Below, one piece after another: positions 1 to 8,788 of a stretch of 64,000 bases of DNA. A program made the translations under genes and the position numbers. Position 1 is the stretch's first letter; the number at the start of each line of letters is the position of its first letter. Source of the DNA: Sinorhizobium terangae (GTDB lineage Bacteria > Pseudomonadota > Alphaproteobacteria > Rhizobiales > Rhizobiaceae); assembly GCF_029714365.1 (NCBI RefSeq), contig NZ_CP121659.1, forward strand, positions 3,756,501 to 3,820,500, written 5' to 3'. The notes under the pieces are model-generated. The model worked only from the letters and a program-made list of their open reading frames with translations, searched no databases and had not been told where the DNA came from.

Positions 1-2513
1 TCCCCGAGGTGATCGAAAAATGGGGCGTGCCGCCGGAGAAGATGATCGACCTCCAGGCGATGACGGGCGATTCGACCGACAACGTGCCGGGGATCCACGG
101 CATCGGACCGAAAACCGCTGCCCAACTGCTCGAAGAATACGGCGATCTCGATACGCTGCTTGCACGCGCCGGCGAGATCAAGCAGCAGAAGCGGCGCGAG
201 AGCATCATCGCCAATGCCGACCTTGCGCGCCTTTCCCGCGAACTCGTGACCTTGAAGAACGATACCCCTCTCGACGTTCCGCTTGAGGATCTGAGACTCG
301 AGCCGCAAAACGGCCCGAAGCTCATCGCCTTCCTGAAGACCATGGAATTCAACACGCTGACGCGCCGCGTCGCGGCGGCGACGGATACGGACGCCGAAGC
401 AATTGAACCGGCCCATGTGCCGATCGAATGGGGCATCGAGGCGCACGGACCGGATCTCGATGTCGGCGAGGCCGCCGGCCCACCGCCGTCTGCCGAGTCC
501 TCGAGCACCGCTCCGCCGCGCGGAACGGCGGCCAAGGCGGCCGTTTCCTTCGTTGCGGGCGCCGAGGATGCGGACGTCACCGGCGCGACGCCGCAGGGGC
601 TTGCGCGGGCGCGCGCCGAATTCTTTGCCAAGGCTTCCTTCGATCGTTCCGGTTACGTCGCGATCCGCGATCTTGCGATGCTCGACCGATGGATCGCTGA
701 TGCGCGCGATGCCGGCGTGGTTGGTTTCGACGTGGCAACGACATCGGCCGACGCCATGCAGGCGGATCTCGTCGGCTTTTCGCTGGCGATCGCCGATTAT
801 CGCGACAATCCCTCCGGTGCGGAGATCCGGGCGGCTTACGTGCCGCTGATCCACAAGAATGGCGCCGGCGATCTGCTTGGCGGCGGTCTCCTCGAAAATC
901 AGGTCCCCGTCCGCGAGGCGCTGAGCCGGCTAAAGGCTCTGCTCGAGGATCCGTCGGTGTTGAAGGTCGCACAGAACCTGAAGTTCGACTTTCTGTTGAT
1001 GAAGCGGCACGGCATCACCATGCAAAGCTTCGACGACACCATGTTGATGTCCTATGTCATAGATGCCGGCAACGGTGCTCATGGCATGGATTCCCTGTCC
1101 GAGCGGTGGCTCAATCACAAGCTGACGGCCTACAAGGACATCACCGGCAGCGGGCGGTCTTCGCTCACGTTCGATTTCGTCGATATCGACAGGGCGACTG
1201 CCTATGTGGCGGAAGAGGCAGACGTGACGCTGCGACTCTGGCACGTCCTGAAGCCGCAACTTTCCTCCAAGGGGCTGACGCGCGTCTATGAGCGGCTCGA
1301 AAGACCGCTGGTCGGCGTTCTTGCCCATATGGAGGAGCGCGGCATCACCGTCGATCGCCAGATTCTCTCGCGTCTCTCGGGAGAGCTTGCGCAGGGTGCT
1401 GCGGCGCTCGAGGACGAGATCTATCGCCTGGCCGGGGAAAACTTCACGATCGGCTCGCCAAAGCAGCTCGGCGACATTCTCTTCGGCAAAATGGGATTGC
1501 CGGGCGGCTCCAAAACCAAGACCGGCCAATGGTCGACTTCGGCGCAGGTTCTGGAGGAGCTTGCCGCCGAAGGCCATGAGCTGCCGCGCAAAATCGTCGA
1601 CTGGCGCCAGCTCACCAAACTGAAATCCACCTATACCGATGCGTTACCGGGTTTCGTGCATCCGGAAACACGGCGCGTACACACGTCCTATGCGCTGGCT
1701 GCGACGACCACAGGCCGTCTCTCTTCGGCCGACCCCAACCTGCAGAACATTCCGATCAGGACCGCCGAGGGCCGTAAGATCCGGACGGCCTTCATCGCGA
1801 CGCCGGGACACAAGCTGGTTTCTGCCGACTACAGCCAGATCGAGCTTCGGGTGCTCGCCCATGTGGCGGACATTCCGCAGCTCCGCCAAGCCTTCGCCGA
1901 CGGCGTCGACATCCACGCGATGACCGCGTCCGAAATGTTCGGGGTTCCCGTCGACGGCATGCCGGGCGAAATCCGCCGCCGCGCCAAGGCGATCAATTTC
2001 GGCATCATCTACGGCATCTCCGCCTTCGGGCTCGCCAATCAGCTTTCGATCGAGCGTTCGGAAGCGAGTGAATACATCAAGAAGTATTTCGAGCGCTTCC
2101 CCGGCATCCGCGACTATATGGAGAACACCAAGGCCTTTGCTCGCGAGCATGGCTATGTCGAAACGATCTTTGGCCGTCGTGCCCACTATCCGGATATCCG
2201 CTCCTCCAATCCGTCGCATCGCGCCTTCAACGAACGCGCCTCGATCAATGCGCCGATCCAGGGCTCCGCCGCCGACATCATCCGCCGCGCCATGGTGAAG
2301 ATGGAGCCGGCTCTTGACGACGCGAAGCTCTCCGCACGGATGCTCCTGCAGGTGCACGACGAACTGATCTTCGAGGTCGAGGACAGCGAAATTGAGCGCA
2401 CCATTCCGGTGATCGTCTCGGTAATGGAAAACGCTGCCATGCCGGCGCTTAACATGAAAGTGCCGCTGAAGGTCGATGCCCGCGCCGCGCACAATTGGGA
2501 CGAGGCGCATTAG
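1..2513 (+). CDS. polA: DNA polymerase I (5' end outside window)
   Basis: Family A polymerase for Okazaki fragment processing and repair. The reading frame is open at base 1, so roughly the first 160-170 residues of a protein of about 1000 are missing. What remains starts in the helix-hairpin-helix part of the 5' nuclease (GDSTDNVPG...GIGPKTA), then a 3'-5' exonuclease-like domain (about residues 210-420 of the visible part), then the polymerase domain with motif A (DYSQIELRV), motif B (RRRAKAINFGIIYG) and motif C (VHDE). Polymerase motifs are intact. The exonuclease motifs look altered: Exo I reads FDVATT where D-x-E is expected, and Exo III reads YVAEEAD where Y-x3-D is expected. A TAG stop at 2511-2513 ends it. 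Confidence 0.96.
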   Translation, partial: PEVIEKWGVPPEKMIDLQAMTGDSTDNVPGIHGIGPKTAAQLLEEYGDLDTLLARAGEIKQQKRRESIIANADLARLSRELVTLKNDTPLDVPLEDLRLEPQNGPKLIAFLKTMEFNTLTRRVAAATDTDAEAIEPAHVPIEWGIEAHGPDLDVGEAAGPPPSAESSSTAPPRGTAAKAAVSFVAGAEDADVTGATPQGLARARAEFFAKASFDRSGYVAIRDLAMLDRWIADARDAGVVGFDVATTSADAMQADLVGFSLAIADYRDNPSGAEIRAAYVPLIHKNGAGDLLGGGLLENQVPVREALSRLKALLEDPSVLKVAQNLKFDFLLMKRHGITMQSFDDTMLMSYVIDAGNGAHGMDSLSERWLNHKLTAYKDITGSGRSSLTFDFVDIDRATAYVAEEADVTLRLWHVLKPQLSSKGLTRVYERLERPLVGVLAHMEERGITVDRQILSRLSGELAQGAAALEDEIYRLAGENFTIGSPKQLGDILFGKMGLPGGSKTKTGQWSTSAQVLEELAAEGHELPRKIVDWRQLTKLKSTYTDALPGFVHPETRRVHTSYALAATTTGRLSSADPNLQNIPIRTAEGRKIRTAFIATPGHKLVSADYSQIELRVLAHVADIPQLRQAFADGVDIHAMTASEMFGVPVDGMPGEIRRRAKAINFGIIYGISAFGLANQLSIERSEASEYIKKYFERFPGIRDYMENTKAFAREHGYVETIFGRRAHYPDIRSSNPSHRAFNERASINAPIQGSAADIIRRAMVKMEPALDDAKLSARMLLQVHDELIFEVEDSEIERTIPVIVSVMENAAMPALNMKVPLKVDARAAHNWDEAH

Positions 2514-2590
2514 AGCATCATGCAGTAGAGCGGAATTCGTACCGTCCACCTCTTCCCAGCGCGGAGCGTTTGGGAGGGGACTTGGGGCAT

Positions 2591-3604
2591 CTACTCTGCA
2601 TCGTCGACTTTATCGGCGGGCACGTCGGTTTTGGCGAGAATGGCGCCGCGCAAGGTTTCGGCGTGTCCCCGGATTTCTTCCGCCCGCTGCTTGTTTGCCC
2701 TGGCGGCCGCGTCCAAGCCGCTGCGCCAGGCGTCGTCCGCCATCTTCTCGCAGAGCGTCACCCTTTCCTCGATGATCCTGAGCGCCACCCTCATCGCCTC
2801 GTCCACGGCACCCTCCTTCTCTGTGACCAGCGTCTCGGATGTGTAGGCGTGGCCAACCTGGCAGCGGAATCTGAGAGGCGGCCGGCTCCTGATCTCGGAA
2901 AGAACGCCGCCGCAGGCCGGACATGACAGGGGCACGGTGTCTGCAATCGTGCCGATCGCGGCTGGATCGACCGGGCGGCCGAGCGCTATATCGACCTCCA
3001 GCCTGATATCAGACGGTATGGGAACAGCCGGACCGGCCTGTTCGCCGGTGAGCTTGAGGAGCAGCGAGCCGAGGTCCGCGAGCGGAGCCCGATAGTCGAC
3101 GTCGCTGGCTTTGAGCGCCCCCATGGGCATGCCTGGTTCAACCGCATCCAACGGATTTTGAACAACGGTTATGCCGCCGCATCGCTTGAGGTCGGCGAGG
3201 CCCGCTGCCCCGTCGTTCAGCATGCCGGTGAGCACGACCCCTACCGCCCTTGGCCCATAGCTCAGGCCAATCGATCGAAAAAGCGGATCGACTGCCGGTC
3301 GAGAGAGGTTCTCCCGTGGCCCGCGGCCGAGCCGAATCTTGTTGTCGAGAACGAGGAGATGACGGTCGGCCGGCGCAACATATACGCAACCGCACTCGAC
3401 ATGCTCGCCATCGACTGCCGTCTTGACGGCAATCTCCACATGTTGGTTGAAAATATCAGCGAGCAGATCTTTCCCGCGCGCGCCCACATGAATGACGACG
3501 AATACAGTGGCGGCGAAGTCGGAAGGAAGCTCGCGAAGCAAATGTTTCAGTGCGCCGATTGCTCCCATCGACCCCCCTATCGCGATCACGTCGCGGTGGG
3601 CCAT
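2591..3604 (-). CDS. CheB-like protein-glutamate methylesterase with C-terminal zinc ribbon
   Basis: CheB catalytic domain without a receiver domain. The family hydrolyses methyl-glutamates (or deamidates) on signalling proteins. The triad is visible: Ser in GGSMGA near the N-terminus, His in VVIHVG, Asp in GMLNDGA. After about residue 200 there is a CxxC...CxxxH segment (SCPACGG, then FRCQVGH) that looks like a zinc ribbon, followed by a helical tail. I start at the ATG at 3604, not the one at 3616, because a GGAG lies 6 bases before the inner ATG and an EcfG-type promoter at 3625-3648 would leave almost no leader for the outer one. It is divergent from the large CheB/CheR/kinase fusion, so a shared adaptive or stress signalling role is likely but inferred. 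Confidence 0.85.
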   Translation of the reverse strand: MAHRDVIAIGGSMGAIGALKHLLRELPSDFAATVFVVIHVGARGKDLLADIFNQHVEIAVKTAVDGEHVECGCVYVAPADRHLLVLDNKIRLGRGPRENLSRPAVDPLFRSIGLSYGPRAVGVVLTGMLNDGAAGLADLKRCGGITVVQNPLDAVEPGMPMGALKASDVDYRAPLADLGSLLLKLTGEQAGPAVPIPSDIRLEVDIALGRPVDPAAIGTIADTVPLSCPACGGVLSEIRSRPPLRFRCQVGHAYTSETLVTEKEGAVDEAMRVALRIIEERVTLCEKMADDAWRSGLDAAARANKQRAEEIRGHAETLRGAILAKTDVPADKVDDAE

Positions 3605-3624
3605 GGAATGCTCCATTCAGCTAT

Positions 3625-3648
3625 AACGTTTTATGCGCTGATAGGTTC
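3625..3648 (-). promoter_or_regulatory. EcfG/RpoE2-type promoter of the CheB-like gene
   Basis: On the minus strand CGAAC is followed by 16 bases and then CGTT. The known rhizobial general-stress sigma factor consensus is GGAAC-N16/17-CGTT, so one base differs. The predicted start is about 14 bases ahead of the ATG at 3604. Confidence 0.5.
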
Positions 3649-3859
3649 GACGCAAAGTCAGATCGCGTGGAGCAACGGAAGATTTTCCCAGGCGCAGCTC
3701 TTGGTGACCGCCCCTTAGCGGATATAACAATGTTACGCCGGGGCGCCGGTCGGTGTAAAATGATAACCTACTCTCGCTTTGAAGGGGTGTCGGAATCCGG
3801 CGAACGAGGCCGCGGTCGTGCAGGTAACTGTGATTCGCTGGGCGCAGGAGGAGTGAGGC

Positions 3860-6800
3860 ATGGGGCATGAATCGGATCCGCCGATTGTGGGCATCGGAGC
3901 TTCGGCTGGAGGTGTCCAGGCACTTCAGACCTTCTTCGATCACATGCCGACCGATACGGATGCGGCCTTCGTAGTCATCGTCCACCTCGATCCTGACGCC
4001 AGGAGCGAGCTTGCCAATATCCTGGCGTCACGCACCAAGATGCCCGTGACACAGGTGGAGAACGAGGCCCGGCTCGAACGCAACCACGTGTATGTCATCC
4101 CGCCGAACCGGAGGCTGAAGATCGGTGACGGCACGATCTCGGCACTCCCGTTTGAGGAGGCCCGGGCGCACCGCGCACCGATCGATCTGTTCTTTCGATC
4201 GCTTGCCGAGGAGCATGGCCCCGGTTTCGCGGTCATTCTCACCGGCGCGGGGGCGGATGGTGCGATCGGCGTCAAGGCCATAAAGGAGGCGGGCGGCATC
4301 GTGCTCGTCCAGGACCCGAACGAGGCGGAATATGCCTCGATGCCCCGCAATGCGATTGCCACGGAGGCGGCGGACTTCGTGCTGCCGGTCCAGGAGCTTC
4401 CGGAACGGCTGGCCGAGCTTCTGGCCAACCGGACACCGCTCCCCACTGCTGAGGGGCGGCCGAGCGACGAAGACGTGCTCGCGCGGATCCTCGCACATGT
4501 GCGCGTCAGAACCGGGCACGATTTTTCGCAGTACAAGCGGGCGACCATTCTGCGCCGGATCGGTCGGCGGGCGCAGGTGACCAGGAAGGAGTCGATCGCG
4601 GAATATTATGCCTATCTGCGCGGGAACGTGGAGGAGGCGCAGGCTCTCTTCAGCGACTTCCTGATTTCCGTCACCACGTTCTTTCGCGATCCGGCCGCCT
4701 TCAAGTCGCTCGCCGACAATATCGTTCCGCAACTGTTCGACGGAAAGGAAACCGGTGACAGCATCAGGGTCTGGGTTCCCGGCTCCGCCACCGGGGAAGA
4801 GACCTACACGATCGGCATCCTTCTCCTCGAGGAAGCCGCGCGTCGCGATCTCACGCCGGAAATACAGGTGTTCGGCTCCGACCTCGACGGCGCCGCGCTC
4901 GCGATTGCGCGCGAGGGATGGTTTCCGGCGACAATCGAAGGGGATCTGTCGGAGGAGAGATTGCGCCGGTTCTTCCAGCGCGAGGGCGATCATTATCGCG
5001 TGCGCCGGGAACTGCGCGATATCGTTCTCTTCGCCAGCCATAGCCTTCTTCGAGATCCGCCCTTCTCCCACCTGGACATGATTTCGTGCCGCAACCTGCT
5101 GATCTATCTCGACCGGCAGCTGCAGCAACAGGTGTGCAGCACATTTCATTACGCGCTCAATCCGGGCGGGTTCCTTTTCCTCGGATCGTCGGAAAGCGCG
5201 GACTATCCGGCCGGGCTCTTTCGCACGGTCGACCGCGAGGCGCGCATTTACCGGTCGGTGGCGGGCACCGGAGAGCGGCGCCCGACGCTGCCGGCGCTGC
5301 TCGGCCCGTACCAGACGGCGGAAAGAGCTCCAGTCGTCGCCCGCCCGCCGTCGCCCTCCGCCAGCTTAAGCGATGCTGTCCTGCACCGCCAGATGCTCGA
5401 GAAGATCGCCCCACCGAGCATGCTGGTGGACGAGAGCCATCGCGCGGTCCATCTTTCCGAAAACGCCGGCCGCTTCCTGCAGCCGTCGGGCGGGCCAGTC
5501 AGCACGGATGCTATCGATCTGGTGCGCGACGAGTTTCGCTTCGACCTCAGGGCGGCGCTGCATCGCGCCTTCGAGCGAAACGAAGCTACCTTGAGCATGC
5601 CGATCCTGGCCCAGGTTAACGGACAGGCGCATCGCGTCTACCTTCAGGTGAAGCCGGTTATTCAGGGAAGCGACCCGACGCGGCATGCCCTGGTGCTTTT
5701 CATAGAAGGCGAGGCGATCGACAAGAGCGACGGCGCCGTTTCCGAGACAATTGACGGGCACCCGGCTACCAGCCAGACGATCCGGCAGTTGCAGGAGGAA
5801 CTCCAGCTTGCGCAGAACCGGCTGCGGGTGGTGCGGGAGGAATCCGAAGCGGCCAACGAAGAGCTGCGCGCCGCAAACGAAGAACTCCAGTCGATGAACG
5901 AGGAATACCGTTCGACCGGGGAGGAACTCGAGACGAGCAAGGAGGAACTCCAGTCGATCAACGAAGAACTGCAGACGGTCAACAACGAGCTGAAACTGAA
6001 ACTGGAAAGCGTCTCGCGCGCCCATAGCGACTTGCAGAATCTCATGGCGGCGACCGACGTCGCGACGCTCTTTCTCAATCCATCGCTGCGCATCAAGCGT
6101 TTCACCCCACGTCTGATGGAGATCTTCAACGTCACCGCCAGTGATGAAGGGCGACCAATCACCGACTTCACCCATCAGCTCGAATATGACGCCCTGGCCG
6201 ATGACGCGCGCGCGGTGTTGGAGCACCTCGCGCCCACAGAACACGAGGTCAAGGGCCGCAACGGTCGCTGGTATCTGGTGCGGATGCGCCCCTACCGGAC
6301 GATAGACGACAAGATCGACGGCGTCGTGGCGACCTTCGTCGACATCACCGAGCGGCGTCAGGCCGAAGAGGATGCGCGGGAGAGCAAACAGCGCCTCGAA
6401 CAAGAAGCGCGACTTGTGGAGCTGTCGCGGGCACCGATATTCGTCTGGGACTTCGACGACGGCATCAAGCAGTGGAACCGAGGCAGCGAGGAGCTCTACG
6501 GCTACTCGCGGGAAGAGGCCATCGGAAAGCCAAAGGAAAAGCTGCTCAAGACCGAGGTGCCCGGCTCCTCCTTCGAGAATCTGCGACAGACCCTTTTGGA
6601 GAGCGGCCACTGGAGCGGCGAACTGCACCACACGACAAAGGACGGGCAGGTCTTGACGGTGGAGAGCCACATCGAGCTCCTGTCAATGGGAGAGCGGCGC
6701 CTCGTTCTCGAAAGCACCCGGGACGTGACCGACCACAGGCGATGGGAACGGCGCCGGCAGCTCCTTGTGAACGAGCTGAGCCATCGCATCAAGAACACGC

Positions 6801-7351
6801 TGGCCGTCGTCCAATCGCTGGCGCGCCAGACGATGCGCACCTCGGATTCGCAGGAGGACTTCGTCGAGCGTTTCGAAGGGCGCCTCACAGCACTCTCAAG
6901 CGCGCACAAGCTGCTCGTCGAATCGGAATGGAGCGGCGCGGAGCTTGGCGCACTGGCGCGCAGCCAGCTTGAGGCCTATGCGAGCGGTGATCGGCACAGA
7001 CTGCAGCTTGAGGGCGAGCCTGTGACCCTTCCGGCGGATACTGCGACGCCCTTCGGCCTCGTTCTCCACGAGCTTGCCACCAATTCAGCGAAATACGGAG
7101 CTTTCGCCACGGCAAACGGACGGGTCCAACTCAGTTGGAAGCGCGGGAACAATGACCGCCAACTGATTGTTACCTGGAGGGAACGCGGTGGCCCGCCGGT
7201 CGAGCCGCCAGGAGAGCAAGGTTTCGGCGGCGTGTTGATCGAAAAGAGTTTGCCCGGAGCTACGGTTCATCGTGATTTCCACCCGGACGGGGTGGTCTGC
7301 ACGATCGACATCGAGCTTCCGGAGACCTCACAAAATGGAGCGGATCGCTGA
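3860..7351 (+). CDS. CheB-CheR-PAS-PAS-HWE histidine kinase fusion
   Basis: A 1163-residue multidomain signalling protein. Domains in order: CheB methylesterase (about 1-190; Ser15 in GIGASAGG, His42 in VIVHLDP, Asp about 133 in GAGADGA), CheR methyltransferase (about 205-470; SAM loop VPGSATGEE), a helix rich in NEEL repeats typical of this family's coiled coil (about 640-725), two PAS domains (about 725-960), and an HWE-type kinase with His975 in LSHRIKN, N-box HELATNSAKYG and the diagnostic WRE in VTWRERGG. No membrane segment is seen, so it is cytoplasmic. AGGAGGAG precedes the ATG. The next gene, a lone receiver, overlaps its end by 17 bases and is the likely phosphotransfer partner. Its input signal is not readable from sequence. 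Confidence 0.93.
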   Translation: MGHESDPPIVGIGASAGGVQALQTFFDHMPTDTDAAFVVIVHLDPDARSELANILASRTKMPVTQVENEARLERNHVYVIPPNRRLKIGDGTISALPFEEARAHRAPIDLFFRSLAEEHGPGFAVILTGAGADGAIGVKAIKEAGGIVLVQDPNEAEYASMPRNAIATEAADFVLPVQELPERLAELLANRTPLPTAEGRPSDEDVLARILAHVRVRTGHDFSQYKRATILRRIGRRAQVTRKESIAEYYAYLRGNVEEAQALFSDFLISVTTFFRDPAAFKSLADNIVPQLFDGKETGDSIRVWVPGSATGEETYTIGILLLEEAARRDLTPEIQVFGSDLDGAALAIAREGWFPATIEGDLSEERLRRFFQREGDHYRVRRELRDIVLFASHSLLRDPPFSHLDMISCRNLLIYLDRQLQQQVCSTFHYALNPGGFLFLGSSESADYPAGLFRTVDREARIYRSVAGTGERRPTLPALLGPYQTAERAPVVARPPSPSASLSDAVLHRQMLEKIAPPSMLVDESHRAVHLSENAGRFLQPSGGPVSTDAIDLVRDEFRFDLRAALHRAFERNEATLSMPILAQVNGQAHRVYLQVKPVIQGSDPTRHALVLFIEGEAIDKSDGAVSETIDGHPATSQTIRQLQEELQLAQNRLRVVREESEAANEELRAANEELQSMNEEYRSTGEELETSKEELQSINEELQTVNNELKLKLESVSRAHSDLQNLMAATDVATLFLNPSLRIKRFTPRLMEIFNVTASDEGRPITDFTHQLEYDALADDARAVLEHLAPTEHEVKGRNGRWYLVRMRPYRTIDDKIDGVVATFVDITERRQAEEDARESKQRLEQEARLVELSRAPIFVWDFDDGIKQWNRGSEELYGYSREEAIGKPKEKLLKTEVPGSSFENLRQTLLESGHWSGELHHTTKDGQVLTVESHIELLSMGERRLVLESTRDVTDHRRWERRRQLLVNELSHRIKNTLAVVQSLARQTMRTSDSQEDFVERFEGRLTALSSAHKLLVESEWSGAELGALARSQLEAYASGDRHRLQLEGEPVTLPADTATPFGLVLHELATNSAKYGAFATANGRVQLSWKRGNNDRQLIVTWRERGGPPVEPPGEQGFGGVLIEKSLPGATVHRDFHPDGVVCTIDIELPETSQNGADR

Positions 7352-7721
7352 CGAAAACCAACTTCTTTGCGGCGCAAGAATTCTGATCGCTGAGGACGAG
7401 ATGCTGATTGCACTCGACATGGAGGCGGCATTTCGAGATGCCGGCGCTGATATCGTCGGCCCGTGTGCGACACTCGCGTCAGCGTTGGACGCAGTCAGGA
7501 AAGAAGCACTCTCGCTCGCCGTGCTCGATGTTCGCCTTGGCGCGGCCACGACCGAGGAGGTCAGCGATCTCCTCTCCGAACGGGGCATCCCGTTCCTCTT
7601 CTACACCGGACAAACCTTACCCGCGGAGATGCAACGGAAGTGTGACGGCGCGGTCATTGTCGACAAACCGGCCACCCAGCAGGATCTCGTAGACGCCGCC
7701 GCCAAAGTGCTGGCCGCTTAA
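7335..7721 (+). CDS. Single-domain response regulator
   Basis: A 128-residue receiver with no output domain. It has the acidic pair (AEDE, about 20-22), phosphoacceptor Asp65 in LDVRL, Thr91 in PFLFYTGQ and Lys111 in VDKPA. The PFxFxTG stretch is close to the PFxFATGY (FAT GUY) signature of single-domain regulators that work with HWE/HisKA2 kinases in the alphaproteobacterial general stress response. I start at 7335 (MERIADENQ): the ATG overlaps the kinase gene end, GGAG is at 7321-7324, and longer in-frame starts add only non-homologous residues. Translational coupling to the kinase is likely. It probably acts as a phosphate sink or relay. Confidence 0.9.
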   Translation: MERIADENQLLCGARILIAEDEMLIALDMEAAFRDAGADIVGPCATLASALDAVRKEALSLAVLDVRLGAATTEEVSDLLSERGIPFLFYTGQTLPAEMQRKCDGAVIVDKPATQQDLVDAAAKVLAA

Positions 7722-7786
7722 AGCGCCGCGACCCAAAACCATCGTGACCCAGGCCCAAATCCAGGGTGTAGCGGCTGGAGGTGCCC

Positions 7787-8419
7787 TCAGGCGGCAGTTT
7801 CTGTGGGGTGCGCCGGCCGGAAGCTGGCGAAGAGGTGTTTGAGTGCGTCGCGTCCCTCGGCCGCCAGATCGAACCGGCGTCCAAACAGCAGCCATTCGGT
7901 GCACAGACCCATCATCGTCCAGCGCAAGGTGCGTGCGGCGGATGCCGGCGTCCAGGTGACTTGCAGTTGCCCTCGTTCAAGCGCACGCGCGAAGGCACGT
8001 TCGAGCACTGCGTCGTGTCGCTCGTCGATTTCCTTCTGCCGGTCGAGCACGGCGGACATTTCGCTGTCGTAGTCGCACCGGAGCATGATCGCAAGAATGC
8101 GCTGCCGCTGCTCGTCCTTGGCCAGCATGTCCAGCCAGTCGGCCGTGGCGCTTTCGACGATCGCGAGCGTGTCGGAGGCCTCGGCCTCGATCTCGCGCGC
8201 GATCATGTCTTCCTGGGGCAGCGGAACGGCATCGTAGAGCGCCAGGAAAAGATCGGTCTTGTTGGCGAAGTGCCAGTAGATGGCGCCGCGCGTGACCCCG
8301 GCCGCCTTGGCCACCTCCTCGAGCGTCGTATTGGAAACACCCTTGGCGTAAAACATCCGCTCGGCGGCGTTCAATATCCGGCTTCGTGTGGCCTCGGCCT
8401 CGGCCTTGGTTCTGCGCAT
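7787..8419 (-). CDS. smeR: TetR-family repressor of the SmeAB pump
   Basis: A 210-residue TetR/AcrR-type regulator. The N-terminal helix-turn-helix is clear (TTLEEVAKAAGVTRGAIYWHFANKTDLF, about residues 30-58), followed by an AcrR-like ligand domain. The start at 8419 has GGGAGGT 4 bases upstream. It lies downstream of smeA-smeB on the same strand, the order known for S. meliloti smeABR, where the regulator represses the pump; the symbol rests on that context. Three repeats fill the space to smeB, and the RIME-like element begins only 13 bases before its ATG, so its promoter must lie within repeat DNA or come by read-through from smeB. A likely binding site is upstream of smeA at 13285-13310. 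Confidence 0.85.
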   Translation of the reverse strand: MRRTKAEAEATRSRILNAAERMFYAKGVSNTTLEEVAKAAGVTRGAIYWHFANKTDLFLALYDAVPLPQEDMIAREIEAEASDTLAIVESATADWLDMLAKDEQRQRILAIMLRCDYDSEMSAVLDRQKEIDERHDAVLERAFARALERGQLQVTWTPASAARTLRWTMMGLCTEWLLFGRRFDLAAEGRDALKHLFASFRPAHPTETAA

Positions 8420-8431
8420 GCGTACCTCCCA

Positions 8432-8540
8432 GATCACGTGATTTTGGGTCGGATCGACCCAAAGTCTTAAACGTGATCGATTCCAAGAAGTTAGAGCGGG
8501 ATGCGGGCGGAAAACCGCACGCACTTTTCCTCATCCCGCT
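8432..8540. repeat. RIME-like mosaic repeat, two palindromes
   Basis: Contains a perfect inverted repeat of 9-base arms (TTTGGGTCG at 8443-8451, CGACCCAAA at 8455-8463), outer arms GATCACGT (8432-8439) and ACGTGATC (8471-8478), then a second palindrome built around AGCGGGATG...CATCCCGCT (about 8495-8540). The same two-palindrome unit recurs at 37500-37606 and 58205-58312. It matches the description of rhizobial RIME elements; the name is from memory. Confidence 0.75.
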
Positions 8541-8634
8541 CTACAGCGCCGCGCGTCCAATCGGACGCGCAAAGATCGCTGCAGCACTTTCAATTGCCGC
8601 ATGATTTTGCCCTTAAATCGCTTCCGATTTAAGG
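8541..8634 (-). repeat. ABC-type mosaic repeat (family 2), reverse copy
   Basis: Reads on the minus strand as CCTTAAATC-type stem, then ...GCAGC...AAAGTGCTGCAGCG, then the GCGCGTCC...GGACGCGC stem ending GGCGCTGTAG. It abuts the RIME-like copy directly. Other copies are listed separately across the window. Confidence 0.7.
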
Positions 8635-8643
8635 AATCATGCA

Positions 8644-8736
8644 TTACAGCGCCGTGCGTCCTTTAGGACACACAAAGGACGCTGTAACTCTTTGATTCCA
8701 CGCATCGTGCTTTCCGAAATCGGGTCCGATTTTCGG
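8644..8736 (-). repeat. ABC-type mosaic repeat (family 2), diverged second copy
   Basis: A second, more diverged reverse copy lies immediately beyond the first: TTACAGCGCCGTGCGTCC stem, then a CCGAAAATCGG / CCGATTTTCGG stem. Together the three repeats occupy nearly all of the 369 bases between smeB and smeR. Confidence 0.6.
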
Positions 8737-8788
8737 GCCGATGCGCTAGCGCGACGGCCCGCCGGTGAGGCGGGCCGCCGATGATTGA

